NCBI GenBank assembly: GCA_023387295.1
Contig: JAEWIG010000028.1
Span: 1-10,459, forward strand
DNA: 10,459 nt
Direction of reading: 5' to 3'
From: Bacillota bacterium
Lineage (GTDB): Bacteria > Bacillota > Bacilli > Bacillales > Cytobacillaceae
The position numbers and the translations under genes were made by a program. Positions 1 to 7,628 of this stretch are shown piece after piece (the first letter of the stretch is position 1; each line of letters begins with the position of its first letter). Below the pieces are notes generated by a model that did no database searches, was not told the DNA's origin, and saw only the letters and a program-made list of their open reading frames with translations.

Positions 1-1
1 C

Positions 2-1099
2 CCATATCCATTGGATGGCATTGGACCTATCATGTTTGGCGGCTTTTCATTTGACCCACTTAAAGAAAAAACAAAACTTTGGGAGAAATATGCCGATTCA
101 TTATTTCATGTCCCACAATTTATGTACAGTGAAGTTGAAGGGCAAGCTTTTTTAACAACGAATATTGTATGTACCCACAATGACGATATCTCATTAACCG
201 AGAAGATTATTGCAGAAAGAAGAAAGCTTTTTTCAACATTATCAACTGTTCAAAAGGAAAAAACATTTAATCTAATTAATGAAATGGAAATAAATCCTGA
301 AGAATGGAAGGAATCCGTTACTTCGATTGTAAAAGAATTAAAACAATCCTCATTAGATAAGGTTGTTTTGGCAAGGGAATTAAGATTAGTCTTTGATAAT
401 ATGATCGAAGTTGAGCAAGTTCTTGCCCATTTATTGGAGCAACAAAGGGAGAGCTTTGTCTTTGCATTTGAATCAAATGGCGATTGCTTTCTTGGAGCAT
501 CACCTGAGCGTTTAGTTAAGAAGAGTGGTGCAGATTTCTTTACGACTTGTCTTGCTGGATCGATTTCTAGGGGACAAACAGAATCGGACGACCGCGTTTT
601 AGGAGATACGTTATTAAATGATCCGAAGAATATCATTGAACATCAATATGTAGTTGAGATGATTAAAGAAGCAATGGAAGCAGTATGTCAAGAAGTCATT
701 TTGCCAAGTAAAACACAACTGCTTAAGATGAGAGATATCCAACATTTATATACACCTGTAATTGGAAAAGCAACCGAAGAAACATCTTTACTCTTATTGG
801 TCGATAGACTTCATCCAACTCCAGCATTGGGAGGGCTTCCGAAAGAGCCAGCAGTAGAAAAAATTCGAGAAGTGGAAGAATTAGATCGTGGATTTTACGG
901 TGCTCCACTAGGCTGGGTCGATTACCAAGGAAATGGTGAATTTGCTGTTTCGATTCGCTCTGGTCTCGTTCAAGGAAAGGAAGCATCTATTTTTGCCGGA
1001 TGTGGAGTTGTTGAGGATTCCAATGCAGATAGTGAATACATTGAAACAAAAATTAAATTTCGACCGATGTTAACGGCACTTGGAGGTAAAAGTTTATGA
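2..1099 (+). CDS. menF: Isochorismate synthase MenF, 5'-truncated by window edge
   Basis: Converts chorismate to isochorismate, the committed step of menaquinone synthesis; cytosolic and Mg-dependent. The reading frame is open to the left edge (it reads PYPLDGIGP), so the TTG at 11 is an internal Leu codon and about 100 N-terminal residues are missing compared with the usual ~460-470. Counting from that TTG, the MST-family active site is complete: Lys117 in KVVLARE (general base, like E. coli K190), Glu166 in GASPERL (general acid, like E240), Glu210 in NDPKNIIEH and Glu342 in the SEYIETK segment (Mg ligands, like E284 and E416). The constant offset of about 74 to E. coli MenF supports an undisturbed alignment. 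The conserved block LHPTPALGGLPK is also present. The Lys base and the men context separate it from anthranilate or aminodeoxychorismate synthases. The stop overlaps the menD start (ATGA). DhbC/EntC-type isochorismate synthase is the alternative, but the operon argues for MenF. Confidence 0.95.
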   Translation, partial: PYPLDGIGPIMFGGFSFDPLKEKTKLWEKYADSLFHVPQFMYSEVEGQAFLTTNIVCTHNDDISLTEKIIAERRKLFSTLSTVQKEKTFNLINEMEINPEEWKESVTSIVKELKQSSLDKVVLARELRLVFDNMIEVEQVLAHLLEQQRESFVFAFESNGDCFLGASPERLVKKSGADFFTTCLAGSISRGQTESDDRVLGDTLLNDPKNIIEHQYVVEMIKEAMEAVCQEVILPSKTQLLKMRDIQHLYTPVIGKATEETSLLLLVDRLHPTPALGGLPKEPAVEKIREVEELDRGFYGAPLGWVDYQGNGEFAVSIRSGLVQGKEASIFAGCGVVEDSNADSEYIETKIKFRPMLTALGGKSL

Positions 1100-2847
1100 G
1101 TCATCAGGAGGCATTAACCTCTTATATTGCCGCATTCGTTTCCGAGCTAGTTTATAACGGGGTAGAGGATATTGTAGTAAGTCCAGGCTCAAGATCTACC
1201 CCGATGGCTATGGTAATGGCAGAGCATCCTAACCTTCGTGTGCATATTCATGTAGACGAGCGTTCGGCTGCCTTTTTTGCGTTAGGTATTGCGAAAGCTT
1301 CGAAAAAGCCGACTGCGATTTTATGTACGTCAGGAACGGCTGCAGCAAACTATTACCCAGCAGTCGTAGAAGCAAATATTTCTCGTATCCCATTAATTGT
1401 GTTAACAGCAGACCGACCACATGAATTACGAGATGTCGGTGCACCACAAGCAATTGATCAAATTCACTTATTTGGGAATCATGTGAAATGGTTTGTAGAA
1501 ATGCCGCTCCCTGAAAAAACAGAACAAATGCTACGTTATACACGTACTGTTTGTGGACGAGCAGCAGCGACTGCATTGAGCGCTCCAGCAGGACCTGTTC
1601 ATCTGAATTTTCCTTTCCGTGAACCTCTAATTCCTCAATTAGACCGAGAGGATTTATTTGAATTAAATGAACGTTCTGGTGGATATGTAAAAATTCATAC
1701 AGGTGAACGAACTTTAAGTAAAAATGAGTATCTGGAAATAAGTGAGAGTCTTCAATCGTATAAACGAGGTATGATTATTTGCGGACCGATTGAAACAGAC
1801 CATTTTTCTGAAATGGTTGTTAAGCTTGCAGAGAAGCTACAATTTCCGATCCTTGCTGACCCACTTTCGCAACTTAGAAGTGGAAAACACGATGGTACTT
1901 ATATTATTGATACGTATGATACATTTTTGAAAAATGAAGAAGCGAAAAAGTATTTGAAACCAGAAGTCATTCTTCGCTTCGGTGCTATGCCTGTATCTAA
2001 GCCGTTAACGATATTTTTAAAAGAAAATCATGATGTGCGCCAATTTGTAATCGATGGCGGTGGTGGATGGCGAGATCCTGGAATGGTCTCATCTGAAATG
2101 ATTTATTGTGATGAAACAGAATTTTGCCAAGGGGTCCTTCCTCATTTAGAGAAAAAACTCGATTCAAATTACGTGGAGGATTGGCTAAAGATAAATCACT
2201 TAACTCGTACTCAATTAGCGGAAATTAGCAAAGTAAACGAATTAAGTGAAGGGAAATTATTTTACCAGTTAGCTGAAAGGCTTCCAAAAGAGGCAACATT
2301 ATTTGTGGGCAATAGTATGCCGATAAGAGATTTAGATACCTTTTTCCACTTTAATGATAAGTCAATTCGAATTATGGCGAACCGTGGAGCAAATGGAATT
2401 GATGGGGTCACTTCAACGGCATTAGGAGCGGGAATTAGTTCACAGCCATTGTATTTAGTTCTTGGTGACCTAACATTTTTCCATGATTTAAATGGATTAA
2501 TTGCAGCAAAACAATACGGAATCAATATTAATATTATTTTGATTAATAATAATGGAGGAGGGATATTCTCATTTCTTCCTCAAGCAAGCCACCCGAAAAA
2601 CTTTGAAAAACTCTTTGGGACGCCGTTAGACTTACAATTTGAGCATGTAGTAAACATGTATGGTGGACACTATGAATTAATCACAGATTGGGATCATTTC
2701 TCCGAAGCAATGGAACAAAGTGTTCATAACACGGGCTTGAAGGTTTTCGAAATAACGACAAATCGTGAAAGAAATTTAACTGAGCATCGTGAAATCTGGG
2801 ATGCAGTTTCCCAGGAAATAAGTCGATTATTGGAAGGCGAATGCTGA
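1096..2847 (+). CDS. menD: SEPHCHC synthase MenD (ThDP-dependent)
   Basis: Uses thiamine diphosphate, Mg and 2-oxoglutarate to add a succinyl-semialdehyde unit to isochorismate, giving 2-succinyl-5-enolpyruvyl-6-hydroxy-3-cyclohexene-1-carboxylate. At 583 residues it is full length for Bacillus. The N-terminal ThDP-binding half contains VSPGSRSTP (about 28-36) and the ThDP-activating glutamate Glu55 in HVDERSAAF. The pyrophosphate/Mg half contains GDL at 457-459 followed by NNNGGG at 484-489, which matches the family pattern GD(G/L)...NN. The start is the ATG at 1096, which shares bases with the menF stop and has GGAGGT at 1082-1087, inside the menF 3' end. This arrangement implies translational coupling. 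The stop overlaps the menH start. No frameshift or missing motif was seen. Confidence 0.97.
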   Translation: MSHQEALTSYIAAFVSELVYNGVEDIVVSPGSRSTPMAMVMAEHPNLRVHIHVDERSAAFFALGIAKASKKPTAILCTSGTAAANYYPAVVEANISRIPLIVLTADRPHELRDVGAPQAIDQIHLFGNHVKWFVEMPLPEKTEQMLRYTRTVCGRAAATALSAPAGPVHLNFPFREPLIPQLDREDLFELNERSGGYVKIHTGERTLSKNEYLEISESLQSYKRGMIICGPIETDHFSEMVVKLAEKLQFPILADPLSQLRSGKHDGTYIIDTYDTFLKNEEAKKYLKPEVILRFGAMPVSKPLTIFLKENHDVRQFVIDGGGGWRDPGMVSSEMIYCDETEFCQGVLPHLEKKLDSNYVEDWLKINHLTRTQLAEISKVNELSEGKLFYQLAERLPKEATLFVGNSMPIRDLDTFFHFNDKSIRIMANRGANGIDGVTSTALGAGISSQPLYLVLGDLTFFHDLNGLIAAKQYGININIILINNNGGGIFSFLPQASHPKNFEKLFGTPLDLQFEHVVNMYGGHYELITDWDHFSEAMEQSVHNTGLKVFEITTNRERNLTEHREIWDAVSQEISRLLEGEC

Positions 2848-3662
2848 TGAATTTTGACATCAACGGTATTCGCTATCATGTTGATGTATGGGGAGATGGC
2901 TTTCCACTTCTGTTGCTTCACGGTTTTACTGGAAATGGTGAGGGATGGCAAGAATTTATGCCATATTGGAAAGTTCATTCAAAAGCAATTGCACCTGATA
3001 TTATTGGACATGGAAAAACGGACTCACCCTTAGAAATAACGAGCTATCGTATAGAAATGGTGGCTCAAGACTTAAACGCCATTCTAGAAGAGATGCAAAT
3101 TGATAAAATCGATATACTCGGTTACTCGATGGGTGGCAGATTGGCATTAACGTTTGCGGTTAAATATCCCGAAAAAGTTAGAAGGCTTATCCTTGAAAGT
3201 TCTTCTCCTGGACTTGAAACAGCAGATGAAAGAAAAGCTAGACAAATGCAGGATGAAAAGCTTGCTCTCCGGATAAAGGAGCAGGGGATTCAAAGTTTTG
3301 TTGAGTATTGGGAGAATATCCCGCTTTTTCATAGTCAAAAACAACTGCCTGAAAGTGTTCGGAGTAGTATTCGGAAACAGCGATTAGGCAATAGTAAGAC
3401 CGGTTTAATGAATAGTCTATATGGGATGGGGACAGGTGTGCAACCATCTTGGTGGGAAGCACTAAACGATGTACAAATCCCCACCTTACTGATTACCGGT
3501 AGTATCGACGAAAAGTTTTGTAAAATAGCTGAAAAAATGACCAAAGTGCTGAAAAACAGCCAGTGGGTTTCGATATCTGACTGTGGGCATGCAATTCATG
3601 TGGAGAAACCTGAAATTTTTGGTACAATAGTAAGTGAGTTTTTAACGAAAGGCCAATTTTGA
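2847..3662 (+). CDS. menH: SHCHC synthase MenH (alpha/beta hydrolase fold)
   Basis: Removes pyruvate from SEPHCHC to give 2-succinyl-6-hydroxy-2,4-cyclohexadiene-1-carboxylate. The alpha/beta-hydrolase hallmarks are an early LLLHGFTG oxyanion loop, the nucleophile Ser in GYSMGG, an Asp in LLITGSIDEKF, and a His in DCGHAIHVEKPE. Numbered from the ATG at 2841 these are Ser96, Asp223 and His250. The length (271-273) matches Bacillus MenH/YtxM. Two starts are possible. I prefer the ATG at 2847, which shares its A with the menD stop (TGATG) and lies 9 bases after GGAAGG (2832-2837); the ATG at 2841 would leave only 3 bases. A generic hydrolase with this fold cannot be told apart by sequence alone, but the position between menD and menB makes MenH the only sensible call. 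Confidence 0.93.
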   Translation: MNFDINGIRYHVDVWGDGFPLLLLHGFTGNGEGWQEFMPYWKVHSKAIAPDIIGHGKTDSPLEITSYRIEMVAQDLNAILEEMQIDKIDILGYSMGGRLALTFAVKYPEKVRRLILESSSPGLETADERKARQMQDEKLALRIKEQGIQSFVEYWENIPLFHSQKQLPESVRSSIRKQRLGNSKTGLMNSLYGMGTGVQPSWWEALNDVQIPTLLITGSIDEKFCKIAEKMTKVLKNSQWVSISDCGHAIHVEKPEIFGTIVSEFLTKGQF

Positions 3663-3676
3663 TTAATACATATAAA

Positions 3677-3683
3677 AAGGAGG
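3677..3683 (+). promoter_or_regulatory. menB ribosome binding site that fixes the start
   Basis: AAGGAGG lies 8 bases before the ATG at 3692. It rules out the in-frame upstream start near 3659 (overlapping the menH end), which would add 11 residues unlike any MenB N-terminus. It is the strongest Shine-Dalgarno sequence in the men cluster. Confidence 0.85.
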
Positions 3684-3691
3684 ATTCCGTT

Positions 3692-4513
3692 ATGTCAGCA
3701 GTAGAATGGGTTGCAGGAAAAAAGTATGAAGAAATTATTTATGAAACGTACAACGGAATTGCAAAAATTACGATTAATCGTCCACATGTACATAATGCAT
3801 TTACACCAAGAACGGTTATGGAATTAATCGACGCGTTTGCTTATGCTCGTGACGATGCGAATGTTGGAGTAATTGTCTTAACAGGTGCTGGGGATAAAGC
3901 GTTCTGTTCAGGTGGAGATCAGAAGGTTCGTGGTCACGGTGGTTACGTTGGTGATGACCAAATCCCACGACTGAATGTGTTAGATTTACAACGTTTAATT
4001 CGTGTCATTCCGAAGCCTGTCGTTGCAATGGTTAAAGGGTATGCAATTGGTGGGGGACATGTTCTTCACATCGTTTGTGATTTAACGATTGCTGCAGATA
4101 ATGCTGTCTTTGGACAAACCGGCCCTAAAGTAGGGAGCTTTGATGCAGGATATGGCTCTGGCTATTTAGCAAGAATCGTTGGTCATAAAAAGGCTCGTGA
4201 AATTTGGTACTTATGCCGCCAATACAATGCTCAAGAGGCTTTAGATATGGGACTTGTTAATACAGTTGTTCCACTTGATAAAGTAGAAGAAGAAACAATT
4301 AAATGGTGTGAAGAAATGCTAGAAAATAGCCCAACGGCTCTACGTTTCTTAAAAGCAGCATTTAATGCTGACACTGATGGACTTGCAGGCATTCAGCAAT
4401 TCGCTGGTGATGCGACTCTACTTTACTACACAACAGATGAAGCAAAAGAAGGTCGCGATGCATTTAAAGAAAAGCGCAAGCCTGATTTCGATAAGTTCCC
4501 ACGTTTCCCTTGA
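3692..4513 (+). CDS. menB: 1,4-dihydroxy-2-naphthoyl-CoA synthase MenB
   Basis: Crotonase-fold enzyme that closes the second ring by an intramolecular Claisen (Dieckmann-type) condensation of o-succinylbenzoyl-CoA. Its 273 residues compare with 271 in B. subtilis. The N-terminal crotonase segment KITINRPHVHNAF is present. Oxyanion-hole glycines lie in FCSGGDQ (71-77) and GYAIGGGH (116-123). The block FGQTGPKVGSFDAGYGSGY, with Gln142, Gly144 and the later Trp172, corresponds to E. coli Q154, G156 and W184. That makes it the bicarbonate-dependent type I MenB rather than the type with an Asp in place of the Gly. It is separated from menH by 29 bases holding a strong ribosome binding site, so it is probably translated independently of menH. 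A terminator-like hairpin follows 25 bases after the stop. Confidence 0.97.
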   Translation: MSAVEWVAGKKYEEIIYETYNGIAKITINRPHVHNAFTPRTVMELIDAFAYARDDANVGVIVLTGAGDKAFCSGGDQKVRGHGGYVGDDQIPRLNVLDLQRLIRVIPKPVVAMVKGYAIGGGHVLHIVCDLTIAADNAVFGQTGPKVGSFDAGYGSGYLARIVGHKKAREIWYLCRQYNAQEALDMGLVNTVVPLDKVEEETIKWCEEMLENSPTALRFLKAAFNADTDGLAGIQQFAGDATLLYYTTDEAKEGRDAFKEKRKPDFDKFPRFP

Positions 4514-4538
4514 TTTTGGGATGAATATTATCATTACC

Positions 4539-4573
4539 AAACAGCTTGATGGTACTTCCATCAGGCTGTTTTT
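4539..4573 (+). terminator. Intrinsic terminator or attenuator between menB and menE
   Basis: Left arm 4539-4552 pairs over 14 positions (one G-U) with right arm 4558-4571 around a 5-base loop, and the 3' side runs into TTTTT at 4569-4573. This is a canonical Rho-independent shape inside an otherwise co-directional operon, 33 bases before the menE start. It could end most menFDHB transcripts and leave menE to read-through or to a weak promoter. No good promoter is visible in the remaining gap (TTTACA at 4571-4576 lacks a convincing -10 element). Confidence 0.75.
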
Positions 4574-4605
4574 ACATAAAGATAAAATTTTCTACGGGGT
4601 GTACC

Positions 4606-6093
4606 ATGGTAAAACAAATGCTGCCCAATTTTTTACTAAAGAGAGCTTCTATAACACCAGAACGACCAGCGATACATTTTAATGGGATAACTTATTCGTT
4701 TAGAGAAGTTTATGACCGAGCTTATAAGGTGGCAGGGCAATTAACATTCTATGGATTGAAAGAGAAGCAGTTTGTCGGTGTACTATTACAAAATCATTTC
4801 GATACGGCAGTCATATACTTAGCGTTTCAGTTGATTGGTGTTCGTGCTGTTATTCTTAATAATCGCCTAACTGCTGATGAGCTTATGTGGCAATTAAACG
4901 ACTGTCAGGCTGCATTCTTAGTGACAGAAAGCGCATTTTCAGGAAAGAGTATAGAAATAAAGAGTACCTTGCTCCACATAAAAATAATTGAAAAAGAAGC
5001 TTTGTTCGAGGCTGATTTCTCTGAACCAACAATTATCACAGAAGTCGACCTTGATGAGGTTTGTACAGTTATGTATACATCGGGGACGACTGGCCATCCG
5101 AAAGGTGTTTTACAAACGTATGGAAACCATTGGTGGAGCGCGATTGGTTCTGCATTAAATTTAGGGCTTAATGAGAACGACAGCTGGTTATGCACGGTTC
5201 CCATGTTTCACATTAGCGGCTATTCCATTCTAATGCGTTCTATCATATATGGAATGAAGATGGTCATTCATGAATCCTTTCATGAGCTAAAAGCAATTGA
5301 AGCTATTCGCTCAGAAAAAGTAACGATTATGTCGGTTGTCGGTACGATGTTAACACGAATGGAAAAGGAATTAAATAAGGATAATCTTCCAGCTGAATTC
5401 CGCTGTATGTTACTTGGGGGTGGCCCAGCATCTAAGTCTTTGTTAGAAAAATGTCATGCGAAAAACATTCCCGTTTATCAAACATACGGAATGACAGAAA
5501 CCTCATCGCAAATTGTGACGCTTTCACCAGAATATAGCTTTAGTAAGCTTGGTTCTGCTGGAAAACCGCTTTTTCCTTCTCAATTAAAAATCATTGATTC
5601 AAATGGCGAGATGGCAGAAGAACATGTAGTAGGTGAAATTGTTGTAAAAGGACCGAATGTTACATGTGGTTATTTACATCGAGAAGAAGAGACTGCACAA
5701 AAACTAGTGGATGGTTGGTTGTACACTGGAGATATCGGTTATTTAGATGAGGAAGGCTTTCTATATGTATTAGATCGTCGTTCTGATTTAATTATTTCTG
5801 GTGGTGAAAATATTTATCCTGCTGAAATCGAAGGCGTGTTAATGTCCCATTCAAGCGTTTTAGACGCAGGGGTTATCGGCATGAAGGATGAAAGATGGGG
5901 AGAAGTTCCTGTTGCCTTCATTGTGATGAAAAATAATATTAGTAATGAAGAAATCATCCATTATTGCCAACAAAAATTAGCAAAATATAAAATACCTAAA
6001 GAAATTATTCCAATTGATGAAATCCCACGAAATGCCGCTAAGAAAATTTTGCGCAGAGAGCTTAGAAAGCTACTTGGAGAAACGCAGAAATAA
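4606..6093 (+). CDS. menE: o-Succinylbenzoate--CoA ligase MenE
   Basis: ANL-family adenylating enzyme: OSB + ATP + CoA gives OSB-CoA, the MenB substrate. It has 495 residues (B. subtilis MenE about 486). The motifs come in order: the phosphate loop MYTSGTTGHPKG at 156-167, A5 YGMTET at 294-299, A7 YTGD with Asp376, A8 around LDRRSDLIISGGENIYP with the hinge, and the A10 catalytic lysine Lys480 in RNAAKKILRREL. It is closer to MenE than to generic acyl-CoA ligases by context and by its LLGGGPASKSLLEKC segment. The start is the ATG at 4606, giving MVKQMLPNFLLKRASITPERPA, which aligns with other MenE N-termini. The open frame upstream covers the terminator hairpin and is not coding. Its ribosome binding site, GGGGTG at 4596-4601, is only 4 bases from the ATG and weaker than that of menB, which fits lower expression. 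Confidence 0.95.
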   Translation: MVKQMLPNFLLKRASITPERPAIHFNGITYSFREVYDRAYKVAGQLTFYGLKEKQFVGVLLQNHFDTAVIYLAFQLIGVRAVILNNRLTADELMWQLNDCQAAFLVTESAFSGKSIEIKSTLLHIKIIEKEALFEADFSEPTIITEVDLDEVCTVMYTSGTTGHPKGVLQTYGNHWWSAIGSALNLGLNENDSWLCTVPMFHISGYSILMRSIIYGMKMVIHESFHELKAIEAIRSEKVTIMSVVGTMLTRMEKELNKDNLPAEFRCMLLGGGPASKSLLEKCHAKNIPVYQTYGMTETSSQIVTLSPEYSFSKLGSAGKPLFPSQLKIIDSNGEMAEEHVVGEIVVKGPNVTCGYLHREEETAQKLVDGWLYTGDIGYLDEEGFLYVLDRRSDLIISGGENIYPAEIEGVLMSHSSVLDAGVIGMKDERWGEVPVAFIVMKNNISNEEIIHYCQQKLAKYKIPKEIIPIDEIPRNAAKKILRRELRKLLGETQK

Positions 6094-6104
6094 TTTTCAT
6101 ATTG

Positions 6105-6149
6105 AAAAGAGGCAATGATCTGCATTAGCTGTAGATCATTGCCTCTTTT
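6105..6149. terminator. Bidirectional terminator between menE and the DUF1540 gene
   Basis: A perfect 17-base inverted repeat (6105-6121 with 6133-6149) around an 11-base loop, with A-rich left and T-rich right ends. It can end menE transcripts rightwards and transcripts of the convergent small gene leftwards. It marks the end of the men operon, so menC is not downstream as it is in B. subtilis. Confidence 0.88.
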
Positions 6150-6170
6150 CTAGTTACATATTAAGAGATG

Positions 6171-6326
6171 TTAGTATGAGGGTTCGAATGTTTGGCAATC
6201 GGTTTCCTTGCTGTTTGAGGCAGTATCGCCTTTGTTGCTGACTACAAAAATTTCCGTAGCATTGCATTTGTTTCCCTTTCCCCAAAAAGTACAATTATTG
6301 ACTTCACATAAAACATCTTTTGCCAT
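6171..6326 (-). CDS. Small four-cysteine protein, DUF1540 type
   Basis: A 51-residue protein starting MAKDVLCEVNNCTFW. It has four Cys at 7, 12, 21 and 44, with the segments NKCNATEIFVV and ETDCQTFEPSY. The spacing C-x4-C-x8-C-x22-C and the TF after the last Cys are typical of DUF1540 proteins, which are common in Bacillus and Clostridium and have no established function. The four Cys suggest a small metal (zinc) site; this is inference. The start is the ATG at 6326 because AAGGAGT (6335-6341) lies 8 bases upstream. The 32 extra residues from an earlier ATG at 6422 lack a ribosome binding site and the family does not have them. It lies 139 bases after the zinc lipoprotein gene on the same strand and converges on menE. 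No clear promoter was recognised. Confidence 0.82.
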   Translation of the reverse strand: MAKDVLCEVNNCTFWGKGNKCNATEIFVVSNKGDTASNSKETDCQTFEPSY

Positions 6327-6465
6327 CGCGATCGACTCCTTCAAATTAATGAATGAAATTGGGCGTTTTTGTGTAACACTCACCCTGTTATAGGTTGTGA
6401 TAATACGCAATTGATCATTCATATTATTTGAAGAAAGTACTGTGGCGTAGCAAACTATTTTTACG

Positions 6466-7413
6466 TTACTCGTTTAGCCCTTTTTTAATTGCTTCGAGAT
6501 TATCTTCCATGAGTGAAAAGTAAGTGGCTTTATTTTTAATATTATCATCTGTTAATACTGATAAGTTATGAAGCACTAAAGGTTCTGCTCCAATTTCCTT
6601 TTGGATGATTTCTGTTAGCTTAGAGTTAACGTTTTGTTCAAAAAATACATATTTCAAATTATGTTTTTTTGCCACTTCAATAATCTTTTGTAGCTGTTTT
6701 TGTGATGGTTCATTTGAGGTGTTCAAACCTGCAACACTAATTTGCTTAATACCGTAGCGTTTTTCCCAGTATCCAAATGCAGAGTGTGAAACGATGATTT
6801 CTTTATGCTTTGATTCACTTACCATTTTCTCGAAATCTTGATTTAATTGGTCGAGTTCTTTTGCTAAAAGAGAATAATTAGTTTCGAACTGCTCTTTTTG
6901 TTCTGGCATTTTTTCGATTAGCGCATCTTTAATGGTTAAAGCTAAATCCTTTGCATAAACGGGGTCAGTCCACACATGCGGATCAATGTCACCATGATGG
7001 TGACCATCCTCGTCATGTTCATCGTTTTCTTTATGCTCAGTTTCCTCTAATTGAATATGTTCCGCTGCACCTAACATTGTGACATTTTCATTTTTCAAAG
7101 CGTTCTTAGCTTTTTCAACAAAGCCTTCTAGCCCCAGACCAATATAAACAAAAATATCTGCGTCAGCCAAATTCATCATATCTTTTTGTGTAGGTTCAAA
7201 AGAATGTTCATCTGAACCAGGTGGGTAGATTGTGTTTACTTGTACAAAATTTCCTCCAATGCGTTCAGTGAAATATTGTAAAGGATAGACGGTTGTATAG
7301 ATGCTTAACTTATCTTGGTCACTCTCATCTTTTTTCTCCGAAGATTCTGTTCCAGTAGAGCAACCTGTTAGTAATAAGCTTAATGATAAAAACAATGCAA
7401 ATACCTTTTTCAT
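6466..7413 (-). CDS. Zinc-binding lipoprotein, ZnuA/AdcA-type ABC substrate-binding protein
   Basis: Captures Zn(II) outside the membrane and delivers it to an ABC importer. It has 315 residues. The lipoprotein signal has MKK, a hydrophobic stretch, then LLTGC with lipidated Cys18. Cluster A-I family features include the early YPLQYFTERIGG and YPPGSDEHSFEPT. Likely metal ligands are His70 (DEHSFEP), His146 (DPHVWTDP), His210 (VSHSAFGYW) and an acidic residue near 289 in LTDDN. Three His ligands favour zinc over manganese, since PsaA-type proteins have a Glu at the third site. The positions parallel AdcAII of pneumococcus (71, 147, 211). A His/Asp/Glu-rich loop (about 123-143, including GHHHGD) is the usual zinc-sensing or loading loop. 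The start is the ATG at 7413, with AAAGGAGT 5-6 bases upstream; the upstream in-frame stretch is AT-rich promoter DNA. No permease or ATPase gene is adjacent. A Zur-box match lies 90 bases upstream. Confidence 0.92.
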   Translation of the reverse strand: MKKVFALFLSLSLLLTGCSTGTESSEKKDESDQDKLSIYTTVYPLQYFTERIGGNFVQVNTIYPPGSDEHSFEPTQKDMMNLADADIFVYIGLGLEGFVEKAKNALKNENVTMLGAAEHIQLEETEHKENDEHDEDGHHHGDIDPHVWTDPVYAKDLALTIKDALIEKMPEQKEQFETNYSLLAKELDQLNQDFEKMVSESKHKEIIVSHSAFGYWEKRYGIKQISVAGLNTSNEPSQKQLQKIIEVAKKHNLKYVFFEQNVNSKLTEIIQKEIGAEPLVLHNLSVLTDDNIKNKATYFSLMEDNLEAIKKGLNE

Positions 7414-7499
7414 GATAACTCCTTTCTCAATGCAATAAATCCAAGTCATTCTGATTTGATGTGAAAAAAATATATGAAATAAATATTGTAAATATATTC

Positions 7500-7520
7500 T
7501 AATCGTAACCATTCCGATTA
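7500..7520. promoter_or_regulatory. Candidate Zur box (zinc repressor operator)
   Basis: The core 7503-7517 reads TCGTAACCATTCCGA. Against the Bacillus Zur consensus TCGTAATNATTACGA it matches 12 of 14 defined positions, and the flanks continue with AA on the left and TT on the right. It lies 87-107 bases upstream of the zinc lipoprotein start and 109-129 bases upstream of the carbonic anhydrase start. On the - strand a TAGAAT hexamer (-10 like) overlaps its edge, which suits repression of the lipoprotein gene. A second small dyad (TTGTAA, 2 bases, TTACAA) lies at 7524-7537. The match was made by eye against the remembered consensus. Confidence 0.6.
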
Positions 7521-7628
7521 CCATTGTAATTTTACAAAAAATAAATCTAAAAATCAAGAATAAAATTTGTCTGTATTGGATTCTTTTTGTATTCTATAAC
7601 TAATGAAAAAAATGTAAGGGGTAGCGAG

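Noticed and set aside
3659..3691. An earlier menB start overlapping the menH stop.
   Set aside because: No ribosome binding site and 11 residues foreign to MenB; AAGGAGG at 3677-3683 clearly serves the ATG at 3692.
4546..4605. A longer menE start (20 extra residues from a TTG in frame).
   Set aside because: The extension is encoded by the terminator hairpin and the T-tract; the ATG at 4606 aligns with MenE N-termini.
4365..4682. A 105-codon + strand frame overlapping menB and menE.
   Set aside because: It lies out of frame over the 3' end of menB and the 5' end of menE and across the hairpin; no ribosome binding site and no family likeness.
6208..6393. A 61-codon + strand frame opposite the DUF1540 gene.
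   Set aside because: It mirrors the - strand gene, which has the cysteine signature and a proper ribosome binding site; the + frame has neither.
7414..7557. A 48-residue N-terminal extension of the zinc lipoprotein.
   Set aside because: It would bury the lipoprotein signal, has no ribosome binding site, and covers the Zur box and promoter-like AT-rich DNA.
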